A stretch of DNA of 64,000 bases, from positions 73,281,264 through 73,345,263 of the forward strand of contig OX326958.1 in assembly GCA_946800325.1 (NCBI GenBank), written 5' to 3'. The notes under the pieces are model-generated. The model worked only from the letters and a program-made list of their open reading frames with translations, had not been told where the DNA came from and did not search any database. The position numbers and the translations under genes were made by a program. The DNA is from Luzula sylvatica. Its lineage: Eukaryota > Streptophyta > Magnoliopsida > Poales > Juncaceae. This document shows positions 52,586 through 64,000 of the stretch, piece by piece; position 1 is the first letter of the stretch; every line of letters begins with the position of its first letter.

Positions 52586-55207
52586 GTGTAACATAAGAAA
52601 AATACTCAATTTTCATGTCTTACTGAAAATACTCCGTAATTGAAGACTAACACACACAAAATTCATTTTTGTCAAAAATTTCTTACAAATGCAAAAACTG
52701 ATGTTTAACACCTTCAAAAAATTCAAATAAGATATTTGTTTAAAAAAATGTAAAAATTGAAGTGTAACACTAGAAAAATACTCAATTTTCGTGTTGTACG
52801 AAAAATACTCCATAATTGAAGACTAACACACAAAAATTTCAATTTTTTCAAAAATTTCATAAAATGCACAAACAGAAGTAGAACACCTTCAAAAAATTCA
52901 ATTATGATATTTTTTAAAAATAAGTTAAAATAGAAGTGTAACACAAGAAAAATACTCAATTTTCATGTCTTACTGAAAATACTCCGTAATTGAAGACGAA
53001 CACACACAAATTTCATTTTTTTCAACAATTTCTTAAACATGCAAAAACTGAAGTTTAACACCTTCAAAAATTCAATTAAGGTTTTTTTTTTTAAAATGTT
53101 AAAATTAAAGTGTAACACAAGAAAAATACTCAATTTTCATGTCCTACTCAAAATACTCGGTAATTGAAGACTAACACACACAAATTTCAATTTTTTCAAA
53201 AATTTCATAAAAATGGACAAACAGAAGTCTAACACCTTCAAAAAATTCAATTATGATTTTTTTTTAAAATATGTTAAAAATGAAGTGTAACACAAGAAAA
53301 ATACTCAATTTTCATGTCAAACTGAAACTACTCCGTAATTGAAGACTAACACACACAAATTTTATTTTTTTTCAAAATTTCATAAAAATGTAAAAACAAA
53401 AGTCTAACACATTCAAAAAATTCAATTATGGTATTTTTAAAAAAAAATGTTAAAATTGAAGTGTAACACAAGAAAAATACTACATTTTCATGTGGTACTG
53501 AAAATACTCCGTAATTGAAGACTAACACACACAAATTTCATTTTTTTTAAAAATTTCTTAAAAATGCAAAAACTGATGTTTAACACCTTCAAAAAATTCA
53601 AATAAGATATTTGTTTAAAAAAATGTTCAAATTGAAGTGTAACACAAGAAAAATACTCAATTTTCATGTCGTACGAAAATTACTCATTAATTGAAGACTA
53701 ACACTCACAAATTTCAATTTTTTCAAAAATTTCATAAAAATGCACAAACAGAAGTCTAACACCTTCAAAAAATTCAATTATGATATTTTTTAAAAATATG
53801 TTAAAATTTAAGTGTAACACAAGAAAAATACTCAATTTTCATGTCATACTGAAACTACTCCTTAATTGATGACTAACACTAACAAATTTCATTTTTTTTC
53901 AAAAATATTTTAAAATGTAAAAACAGAAGTCTAACACCTTCAAAAATTTCAATTATGATATTTTTTTTAAAAATGTTAAAATTTAAGTGTAACACAAGCA
54001 AAATACTACATTTTCTTGTGGTACTGAAAATACTCCGTAATAGAAGACTAACACACACAAATTTCATTTTTTTTCAAAAATTTCTTAAAAATGCAAAAAC
54101 TGATGTTTCACACCATCAAAAAATTCAAATAAGATATTTGTTTAAAAAAATGTTAAAATTGAAGTGTAACACAAGAAAAATACTCAATTTTCGTGTTGTA
54201 CGAAAAATACTCCGTAATTGAAGACTAACACACACAAATTTCAATTTTTTCAAAAACTTCATAAAAATGCACAAACAGAAGTCTAACACCTTCAAAAAAT
54301 TCAATTATGATATTTTTTTAAAATATGTTAAAATTGAAGTGTAACACAAGAAAAATACTCAATTTTCATGTCTTACTCAAAATACTCCGTAATTCAAGAC
54401 TAACACACACAAATTTAATTTTTTTCAAAAATTTCTTAAAAATGCAAAAACAGAAGTCTAACACCTTCACAAAATTCGACTATTATAATTTAAATGTTAA
54501 AATTGAAGTGTAACACAAGCAAAATACTACATGTTCATGTCGTACTGTAAATACTCTGTAACTGAAGACTAACACACACAAATTTCAATTTTTTCAAAAA
54601 TTTCATAAAAATGCACAAACAGAAGTCGAACACCTTCAAAGAATTCAATTATGATACTTTTTGAAAATATGATAAAATAGAAGTGTAACACAAGAAAAAT
54701 ACTCAATTTTCATGTCGTACTGAAAATACTCCGTAATTGAAGACTAACACACACAAATTTCATTTTTTTCAACAATTTCTTAAAAATGCAAAAACTGAAG
54801 TTTGACACCTTCAAAAATTCAATTCAGATATTTTTTTTTAAAAATGTTAAAATTAAAGTGTAACACAAGAAAAATACTCAATTTTCTTGTCGTACTCAAA
54901 ATACTCGGTAATTGAAGACTAACACAAATAAATTTCAATTTTTTCAAAAATTTCATAAAAATGCACAAACAGAAGTCTGACACCTTCAAAAAATTCAATT
55001 ATGAAATTTTTTAAAATTATGTCAAAATTCAAGTGTAACACAAGAAAAATACTCAATTTTCTTGTCGAACTGAAACTACTCCTTAATTGAAGACTAACAC
55101 ACACAAATTTCATTTTTTTTCAAAATTTCATAAAAATGTAAAAACAGAAGTCTAACACCTTCAAAAAATTCAATTATGATATTTTTTAAAAAAATGTTAA
55201 AATTGAA
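52586..55207 (+). repeat. Right-zone 15-monomer HOR copy A (2,622 bp)
   Basis: Spacing between GTGTAACATAAG monomers. The second marker set agrees: EcoRI sites GAATTC at 52019 and 54641 are 2,622 bp apart. Contains the shortened subunit C near 54474. Confidence 0.85.
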
Positions 55208-57831
55208 GTGTAACATAAGAAAAATACTCAATTTTCATGTCTTACTGAAAATACTCCGTAATTGAAGACTAACACACACAAATTTCATTTTTGTCAAAAA
55301 TTTCTTACAAATGCAAAAACTGATGTTTAACACCTTCAAAAAATTCAAATAAGATATTTGTTTAAAAAAATGTAAAAATTGAAGTGTAACACAAGAAAAA
55401 TACTCAATTTTCGTGTTGTACGAAAAATACTCCGTAATTGAAGACTAACACACAAAAATTTCAATTTTTTCAAAAATTTCATAAAATGCACAAACAGAAG
55501 TAGAACACCTTCAAAAAATTCAATTATGATATTTTTTAAAAATAAGTTAAAATAGAAGTGTAACACAAGAAAAATACTCAATTTTCATGTCTTACTGAAA
55601 ATACTCCGTAATTGAAGACGAACACACACAAATTTCATTTTTTTCAACAATTTCTTAAAAATGCAAAAACTGAAGTTTAACACCTTCAAAAATTCAATTA
55701 AGGTTTTTTTTTTTTAAAATGTTAAAATTAAAGTGTAACACAAGAAAAATACTCAATGTTCATGTCATACTCAAAATACTCGGTAATTGAAGACTAACAC
55801 ACACAAATTTCAATTTTTTCAAAAATTTCATAAAAATGGACAAACAGAAGTCTAACACCTTCAAAAAATTCAATTATGATATTTTTTTTAAAATATGGTA
55901 AAATTGAAGTGTAACACAAGAAAAATACTCAATTTTCATGTCGAACTGAAACTACTCCGTAATTGAAGACTAACACACACAAATTTTATTTTTTTTCAAA
56001 ATTTCATAAAAATGTAAAAACAAAAGTCTAACACATTCAAAAAATTCAATTATGGTATTTGTAAAAAAAAATGTTAAAATTGAAGTGTAACACAAGAAAA
56101 ATACTACATTTTCATGTGGTACTGAAAATACTCCGTAATTGAAGACTAACACACACAAATTTTATTTTTTTTAAAAATTTCTTAAAAATGCAAAAACTGA
56201 TGTTTAACACCTTCAAAAAATTCAAATAAGATATTTGTTTAAAAAAATGTTCAAATTGAAGTGTAACACAAGAAAAATACTCAATTTTCATGTCGAACGA
56301 AAATTACTCATTAATTGAAGACTAACACACACAAATTTCAATTTTTTCAAAAATTTCATAAAAATGCACAAACAGAAGTCTAACACCTTCAAAAAATTCA
56401 ATTATGATATTTTTTAAAAATATGTTAAAATTTAAGTGTAACACAAGAAAAATACTCAATTTTCATGTCATACTGAAACTACTCCTTAATTGATGACTAA
56501 CACTAACAAATTTCATTTTTTTTCAAAAAAATTTTAAAATGTAAAAACAGAAGTCTAACACCTTCAAAAATTTCAATTATGATATTTTTTTTTAAAATGT
56601 TAAAATTTAAGTGTAACACAAGCAAAATACTACATTTTCTTGTGGTACTGAAAATACTCCGTAATAGAAGACTAACACACACAAATTTCATTTTTTTTCT
56701 AAAAATTTCTGAAAAATGCAAAAACTGATGTTTAACACCATCAAAAAATTCAAATAAGATATTTGTTTAAAAAAATGTTAAAATTGAAGTGTAACACAAG
56801 AAAAATACTCAATTTTCGTGTTGTACGAAAAATACTCCGTAATTGAAGACCAACACACACAAATTTCAATTTTTTCAAAAACTTCATAAAAATGCACAAA
56901 CAGAAGTCTAACACCTTCAAAAAATTCAATTATGATATTTTTTTAAAATATGTTAAAATTGAAGTGTAACACAAGAAAAATACTCAATTTTCATGTCTTA
57001 CTCAAAATACTCCGTAATTCAAGACTAACACACACAAATTTAATTTTTTTCAAAAATTTCTTAAAAATGCAAAAACAGAAGTCTAACACCTTCAAAAAAT
57101 TCGACTATTATAATTTAAATGTTAAAATTGAAGTGTAACACAAGCAAAATACTACATGTTCATGTCGTACTGTAAATACTCCGTAATTGAAGACTAACAC
57201 ACACAAATTTCAATTTTTTCAAAAATTTCATAAAAATGCACAAACAGAAGTTGAGCACCTTCAAAGAATTCAATTATGATACTTTTTGAAAATATGATAA
57301 AATAGAAGTGTAACACAAGAAAAATACTCAATTTTCATGTCGTACTGAAAATACTCCGTAATTGAAGACTAACACACACAAATTTCATTTTTTTCAACAA
57401 TTTCTTAAAAATGCAAAAACTGAAGTTTGACACCTTCAAAAATTCAATTCATATATTTTTTTTAAAAATGTTAAAATTAAAGTGTAACACAAGAAAAATA
57501 CTCAATTTTATTGTCGTACTCAAAATACTCGGTAATTGAAGACTAACACACAGAAATTTCAATTTTTTCAAAAATTTCATAAAAATGCACAAACAGAAGT
57601 CTGACACCTTCAAAAAATTCAATTATGAAATTTTTTAAAATTATGTCAAAATTCAAGTGTAACACAAGAAAAATACTCAATTTTCATGTCGAACTGAAAC
57701 TACTCCTTAATTGAAGACTAACACACACAAATTTCATTTTTTTTCAAAATTTCATAAAAATGTAAAAACAGAAGTCTAACACCTTCAAAAAATTCAATTA
57801 TGATATTTTTTAAAAAAATGTTAAAATTGAA
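55208..57831 (+). repeat. Right-zone 15-monomer HOR copy B (2,624 bp)
   Basis: EcoRI site at 57266. Diagnostic variants ACTCAATGTTCATGTCATAC (near 55752), GACCAACACAC (56848) and GAAGTTGAGCACC (57248) recur, with minor change, only in copy D. Confidence 0.85.
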
Positions 57832-59059
57832 GTGTAACATAAGAAAAATACTCAATTTTCATGTCTAACTGAAAATACTCCGTAATTGAAGACTAATACA
57901 CACAAATTTCATTTTTTTCAAAAATTTCTTACAAATGCAAAAACTGATGTTTAACACCTTCAAAAAATTCAAATAAGATATTTGTTTAAAAAAATGTAAA
58001 AATTGAAGTGTAACACAATAAAAATACTCAATTTTCATGTTGTACGAAAAATACTCCGTAATTGAAGACTAACACACAAAAATTTCAATTTTTTCAAAAA
58101 TTTCATAAAAATGCACAAACAGAAGTAGAACACCTTCAAAATATTCAATTATGATATTTTTTAAAAATAAGTTAAAATAGAAGTGTAACACAAGAAAAAT
58201 ACTCAATTTTCATGTCTTACTGAAAATACTCCGTAATTGAAGACGAACACACACAAATTTCATTTTTTTCAACAATTTCTTAAAAATGCAAAAACTGAAG
58301 TTTAACACCTTCAAAAATTCAATTAAGGTTTTTTTTTTTAAAAAATGTTAAAATTAAAGTGTAACACAAGAAAAATACTCAATTTTCATGTCATACTCAA
58401 AATACTCGGTAATTGAAGACTAACACACACAAATTTCAATTTTTTCAAAAATTTCATAAAAATGGACAAACAGAAGTCTAACACCTTCAAAAAATTCAAT
58501 TATGATATTTTTTTTAAAATATGTTAAAATTGAAGTTTAACACAAGAAAAATACTCAATTTTCATGTCGAACTGAAACTACTCCGTAATTGAAGAGTAAC
58601 ACACACAAATTTTATTTTTTTTCAAAATTTCATAAAAATGTAAAAACAAAAGTCTAACACATTCAAAAAATTCAATTATGGTATTTTTAAAAGAAAATGT
58701 TAAAATTGAAGTGTAACACAAGAAAAATACTACATTTTCATGTGGTACTGAAAATACTCCGTAATTGAAGACTAACACACAAATTTCATTTTTTTTAAAA
58801 ATTTCTTAAAAATGCAAAAACTGATGTTTAACACCTTCAAAAAATTCAAATAAGATATTTGTTTAAAAAAATGTTCAAATTGAAGTGTAACACAAGAAAA
58901 ATACTCAATTTTCATGTCGTACGAAAATTACTCATTAATTGAAGACTAACACACACAAATTTCAATTTTTTCAAAAATTTCATAAAAATGCACAAACAGA
59001 AGTCTAACACCTTCAAAAAATTCAATTATGATATTTTTTAAAAAAATGTTAAAATTGAA
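57832..59059 (+). repeat. Right-zone truncated HOR copy C (7 monomers, 1,228 bp)
   Basis: A GTGTAACATAAG marker recurs after only seven monomers. Diagnostic variants CAAAATATTCAATTATG (58137), GAAGTTTAACACAAG (58533) and GAAGAGTAACAC (58592) match copy E, not D. Its end joins CACCTTCAAAAAATTCAATT directly to the start of copy D. Confidence 0.82.
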
Positions 59060-61682
59060 GTGTAACATAAGAAAAATACTCAATTTTCATGTCTTACTGA
59101 AAATACTCCGTAATTGAAGACTAACACACACAAATTTCATTTTTGTCAAAAATTTCTTACAAATGCAAAAACTGATGTTTAACACCTTCAAAAAATTCAA
59201 ATAAGATATTTGTTTAAAAAAATGTAAAAATTGAAGTGTAACACAAGAAAAATACTCAATTTTCGTGTTGTACGAAAAATACTCCGTAATTGAAGACTAA
59301 CACACAAAAATTTCAATTTTTTCAAAAATTTCATAAAATGCACAAACAGAAGTAGAACACCTTCAAAAAATTCAATTATGATATTTTTTAAAAATAAGTT
59401 AAAATAGAAGTGTAACACAAGAAAAATACTCAATTTTCATGTCTTACTGAAAATACTCCGTAATTGAAGACGAACACACACAAATTTCATTTTTTTCAAC
59501 AATTTCTTAAAAATGCAAAAACTGAAGTTTAACACCTTCAAAAATTCAATTAAGGTTTTTTTTTTTTTAAATGTTAAAATTAAAGTGTAACACAAGAAAA
59601 ATACTCAATGTTCATGTCATACTCAAAATACTCGGTAATTGAAGACTAACACACACAAATTTCAATTTTTTCAAAAATTTCATAAAAATGGACAAACAGA
59701 AGTCTAACACCTTCAAAAAATTCAATTATGATATTTTTTTTAAAATATGTTACAATTGAAGTGTAACACAAGAAAAATACTCAATTTTCATGTCGAACTG
59801 AACCTACTCCGTAATTGAAGACTAACACACACAAATTTTATTTTTTTTCAAAATTTCATAAAAATGTAAAAACAAAAGTCTAACACATTCAAAAATTTCA
59901 ATTATGGTATTTGTAAAAAAAAATGTTAAAATTGAAGTGTAACACAAGAAAAATACTACATTTTCATGTGGTACTGAAAATACTCCGTAATTGAAGACTA
60001 ACACACACAAATTTCATTTTTTTTAAAAATTTCTTAAAAATGCAAAAACTGATGTTTAACACCTTCAAAAAATTCAAATAAGATATTTGTTTAAAAAAAT
60101 GTTCAAATTGAAGTGTAACACAAGAAAAATACTCAATTTTCATGTAGTACGAAAATTACTCATTAATTGAAGACTAACAAACACAAATTTCAATTTTTTC
60201 AAAAATTTCATAAAAATGCACAAACAGAAGTCTAACACCTTGAAAAAATTCAATTATGATATTTTTTAAAAATATGTTAAAATTTAAGTGTAACACAAGA
60301 AAAATACTCAATTTTCATGTCATACTGAAAGTACTCCTTAATTGATGACTAACACTAACAAATTTCATTTTTTTTCAAAAAAATTTTAAAATGTAAAAAC
60401 AGAAGTCTAACACCTTCAAAAATTTCAATTATGATATTTTTTTTTAAAATGTTAAAATTTAAGTGTAACACAAGCAAAATACTACATTTTCTTGTGGTAC
60501 TGAAAATACTCCGTAATAGAAGACTAACACACACAAATTTCATTTTTTTTCAAAAATTTCTTAAAAATGCAAAAACTGATGTTTAACACCATCAAAAAAT
60601 TCAAATAAGATATTAGTTTAAAAAAATGTTAAAATTGAAGTGTAACACAAGAAAAATACTCAATTTTCGTGTTGTACGAAAAATACTCCGTAATTGAAGA
60701 CCAACACACACAAATTTCAATTTTTTCAAAAACTTCATAAAAATGCACAAACAGAAGTCTAACACCTTCAAAAAATTCAATTATGATATTTTTTTAAAAT
60801 ATGTTAAAATTGAAGTGTAACACAAGAAAAATACTCAATTTTCATGTCTTACTCAAAATACTCCGTAATTCAAGACTAACACACACAAATTTAATATTTT
60901 TCAAAAATTTCTTAAAAATGCAAAAACAGAAGTCTAACACCTTCAAAAAATTCGACTATTATAATTTAAATGTTAAAATTGAAGTGTAACACAAGCAAAA
61001 TACTACATGTTCATGTCGTACTGTAAATACTCCGTAATTGAAGACTAACACACACAAATTTCAATTTTTTCAAAAATTTCATAAAAATGCGCAAACAGAA
61101 GTTGAACACCTTCAAAGAATTCAATTATGATACTTTTTGAAAATATGATAAAATAGAAGTGTAACACAAGAAAAATACTCAATTTTCATGTCGTACTGAA
61201 AATACTCCGTAATTGAAGACTAACACACACAAATTTCTTTTTTTCAACAATTTCTTAAAAATGCAAAAACTGAAGTTTGACACCTTCAAAAATTCAATTC
61301 AGATATTTTTTTTTAAAAATGTTAAAATTAAAGTGTAACACAAGAAAAATACTCAATTTTCTTGTCGTACTCAAAATACTCGGTAATTGAAGACTAACAC
61401 ACAGAAATTTCAATTTTTTCAAAAATTTCATAAAAATGCACAAACAGAAGTCTGACACCTTCAAAAAATTCAATTATGAAATTTTTTAAAATTATGTCAA
61501 AATTCAAGTGTAACACAAGAAAAATACTCAATTCTCATGTCGAACTGAAACTACTCCTTATTTGAAGACTAACACACACAAATTTCATTTTTTTTCAAAA
61601 TTTCATAAAAATGTAAAAACAGAAGTCTAACACCTTCAAAAAATTCAATTATGATATTTTTTAAAAAAATGTTAAAATTGAA
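59060..61682 (+). repeat. Right-zone 15-monomer HOR copy D (2,623 bp)
   Basis: EcoRI site at 61117, 3,851 bp after the one in copy B. Shares copy B's private variants (ACTCAATGTTCATGTCATAC near 59604, GACCAACACAC near 60699, GAAGTTGAACACC near 61099). Confidence 0.85.
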
Positions 61683-64000
61683 GTGTAACATAAGAAAAAT
61701 ACTCAATTTTCATGTCTTACTGAAAATACTCCGTAATTGAAGACTAACACACACAAATTTCATTTTTTTCAAAAATTTCTTACAAATGCAAAAACTGATG
61801 TTTAACACCTTCAAAAAATTCAAATAAGATATTTGTTTAAAAAAATGTAAAAATTGAAGTGTAACACAAGAAAAATACTCAATTTTCGTGTTGTACGAAA
61901 AATACTCCGTAATTGAAGACTAACACACAAAAATTTCAATTTTTTCAAAAATTTCATAAAAATGCACAAACAGAAGTAGAACACCTTCAAAATATTCAAT
62001 TATGATATTTTTTAAAAATAAGTTAAAATAGAAGTGTAACACAAGAAAAATACTCAATTTTCATGTCTTACTGAAAATACTCCGTAATTGAAGACGAACA
62101 CACACAAATTTCATTTTTTTCAACAATTTCTTAAAAATGCAAAAACTGAAGTTTAACACCTTCAAAAATTCAATTAAGGTTTTTTTTTTTTTAAAATGTT
62201 AAAATTGAAGTGTAACACAAGAAAAATACTCAATTTTCATGTCATACTCAAAATACTCGGTAATTGAAGACTAACACACACAAATTTCAATTTTTTCAAA
62301 AATTTCATAAAAATGGACAAACAGAAGTCTAACACCTTCAAAAAATTCAATTATGATATTTTTTTTAAAATATGTTAAAATTGAAGTTTAACACAAGAAA
62401 AATACTCAATTTTCATGTCGAACTGAAACTACTCCGTAATTGAAGAGTAACACACACAAATTTTATTTTTTTTCAAAATTTCATAAAAATGTAAAAACAA
62501 AAGTCTAACACATTCAAAAAATTCAATTATGGTATTTTTAAAAAAAAATGTTAAAATTGAAGTGTAACACAAGAAAAATACTACATTTTCATGTGGTACT
62601 GAAAATACTCCGTAATTGAAGACTAACACACACAAATTTCATTTTTTTTAAAAATTTCTTAAAAATGCAAAAACTGATGTTTAACACCTTCAAAAAATTC
62701 AAATAAGATATTTGTTTAAAAAAATGTTCAAATTGAAGTGTAACACAAGAAAAATACTCAATTTTCATGTCGTACGAAAATTACTCATTAATTGAAGACT
62801 AACACACACAAATTTCAATTTTTTCAAAAATTTCATAAAAATGCACAAACAGAAGTCTAACACCTTCAAAAAATTCAATTATGATATTTTTTAAAAATAT
62901 GTTAAAATTTAAGTGTAACACAAGAAAAATACTCAATTTTCATGTCATACTGAAACTACTCCTTAATTGATGACTAACACTAACAAATTTCATTTTTTTT
63001 CAAAAATATTTTAAAATGTAAAAACAGAAGTCTAACACCTTCAAAAATTTCAATTATGATATTTTTTTTAAAAATGTTAAAATTTAAGTGTAACACAAGC
63101 AAAATACTACATTTTCTTGTGGTACTGAAAATACTCCGTAATAGAAGACTAACACACACAAATTTCATTTTTTTTCAAAAATTTCTTAAAAATGCAAAAA
63201 CTGATGTTTAACACCATCAAAAAATTCAAATAAGATATTTGTTTAAAAAAATGTTAAAATTGAAGTGTAACACGAGAAAAATACTCAATTTTCGTGTTGT
63301 ACGAAAAATACTCCGTAATTGAAGACTAACACAAACAAATTTCAATTTTTTCAAAAACTTCATAAAAATGCACAAACAGAAGTCTAACACCTTCAAAAAA
63401 TTCAATTATGATATTTTTTAAAAATATGTTAAAATAGAAGTGTAACACAAGAAAAATACTCAATTTCCATGTCTTACTGAAAATACTCCGTAATTGAAGA
63501 CTAACACACACAAATTTCATTTTTTTCAACAATTTCTTAAAAATGCAAAAACTGAAGTTTAACACCTTCAAAAATTCAATTAAGATTTTTTTTTTTTAAA
63601 ATGTTAAAATTAAAGTGTAACACAAGAAAAATACTCAATTTTCATGTCATACTCAAAATACTCGGTAATTGAAGACTAACACACACAAATTTCAATTTTT
63701 TCAAAAATTTCATAAAAATGGACAAACAGAAGTCTAACACCTTCAAAAAATTCAATTATGATATTTTTTTTTAAATATGTTAAAATTGAAGTGTAACACA
63801 AGAAAAATACTCAATTTTCATGTCGAACTGAAACTACTCCGTAATTGAAGACTAACACACACAAATTTTATTTTTTTTCAAAATTTCATAAAAATGTAAA
63901 AACAAAAGTCTAACACCTTCAAAAAATTCAATTATGGTATTTTAAAAAAAAAAATCTTAAAATTGAAGTGTAACACAAGAAAAATACTACATTTTCATGT
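61683..64000 (+). repeat. Right-zone HOR copy E, cut by the window end
   Basis: It starts at GTGTAACATAAG (61683) and continues past the point where copy C stopped (about 62911) into the normal 15-mer order: TTCTTGTGG monomer at about 63115, CGTGTTGTACG at about 63292. It is still satellite at base 64000. Confidence 0.85.

Larger units (their letters stand above)
1..64000 (+). repeat. 175-bp A/T-rich satellite array, entire window
   Basis: The same ~175-bp unit recurs head-to-tail from the first to the last base; its GTGTAACACAAG box falls at 27, 202, 378 (as ATGTAACAC), 553, 726, 901 and so on. No copy is inverted, and no stretch longer than a few bases fails to fit the unit. A typical monomer is about 23% G+C by hand count. 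Unit length is close to one nucleosome repeat, as in many centromeric satellites (human alpha 171 bp, Arabidopsis 178 bp). I do not recognise the family. The centromeric role is inference; a pericentromeric or subtelomeric heterochromatin block would look the same. Confidence 0.98.

Noticed and set aside
1..64000. CRISPR array
   Set aside because: Repeats are adjacent with no unique spacers; the unit is ~175 bp and all of it repeats.
1..64000. Low-G+C bacterial, plasmid or organelle sequence
   Set aside because: 64 kb without a coding gene, made wholly of HOR satellite, has no bacterial or organellar parallel that I know.
1..64000. CENP-B box or telomere-type repeats
   Set aside because: I looked for TTCG-N4-A-N2-CGGG-like sites and for TTAGGG/TTTAGGG-like runs and saw none.
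1..64000. Assignment to a named satellite family or species
   Set aside because: Length and A/T richness resemble several known centromeric satellites, but I recognise no sequence match and will not guess.

Overview
The whole 64 kb is one uninterrupted block of A/T-rich tandem satellite DNA. I see no gene, RNA gene, transposable element or unique sequence in it. The basic unit is about 175 bp (usual range 173-176), always head-to-tail in the same orientation, roughly 365 copies. Both window edges fall inside the array, so the true array is longer. A hand count on one typical unit gives about 77% A+T, with C clearly exceeding G on the + strand. This is a eukaryotic pattern: a near-nucleosome-length monomer, higher-order repeats (HORs) and no genes. 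It fits centromeric or pericentromeric heterochromatin. I do not recognise the satellite family or the species, and nothing here separates plant from animal.

Each 175-bp unit is itself an old triplication. Three diverged subunits of 58-59 bp (A, B, C) each start with a GAAG-NN-TAACAC box: GAAGTGTAACAC, GAAGACTAACAC and GAAGTCTAACAC. Subunit A holds the two most regular CpG dinucleotides and, in many copies, a short perfect dyad (ATTTTCA / TGAAAAT around TGTCGTAC).

Layout. (1) 1-11.69 kb: a relatively diverged array with a ~2.45 kb, 14-monomer HOR period, plus a 13-monomer and a 21-monomer version; the 13-monomer copy carries two identical 148-bp deletion monomers. (2) 11.69-13.31 kb: monomer types otherwise found in the 20-mer region. 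(3) 13.31-28.52 kb: nearly identical HOR copies in the order 16, 12, 12, 15, 16, 16 monomers (2.80, 2.10, 2.10, 2.62, 2.80, 2.80 kb). (4) 28.52-50.26 kb: an irregular stretch, then four almost identical 20-monomer copies of ~3,496 bp plus part of a fifth. (5) 50.26-64 kb: a 15-monomer HOR of ~2,623 bp, of which one 22-monomer version (15+7, ~3,851 bp) appears to have been duplicated in tandem.

A monomer type containing TTTTGAAGTCGTACG runs only from 13.3 to 49.1 kb. A type with TTTTCGTGTTGTACG was seen only in the two outer zones. The array therefore looks layered: highly homogenised HORs in the middle, flanked by related blocks of another lineage. All open reading frames (up to 117 codons) are by-products of the repeat and are not annotated as genes. 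All statements are from reading the sequence by eye; percent identities were not computed.
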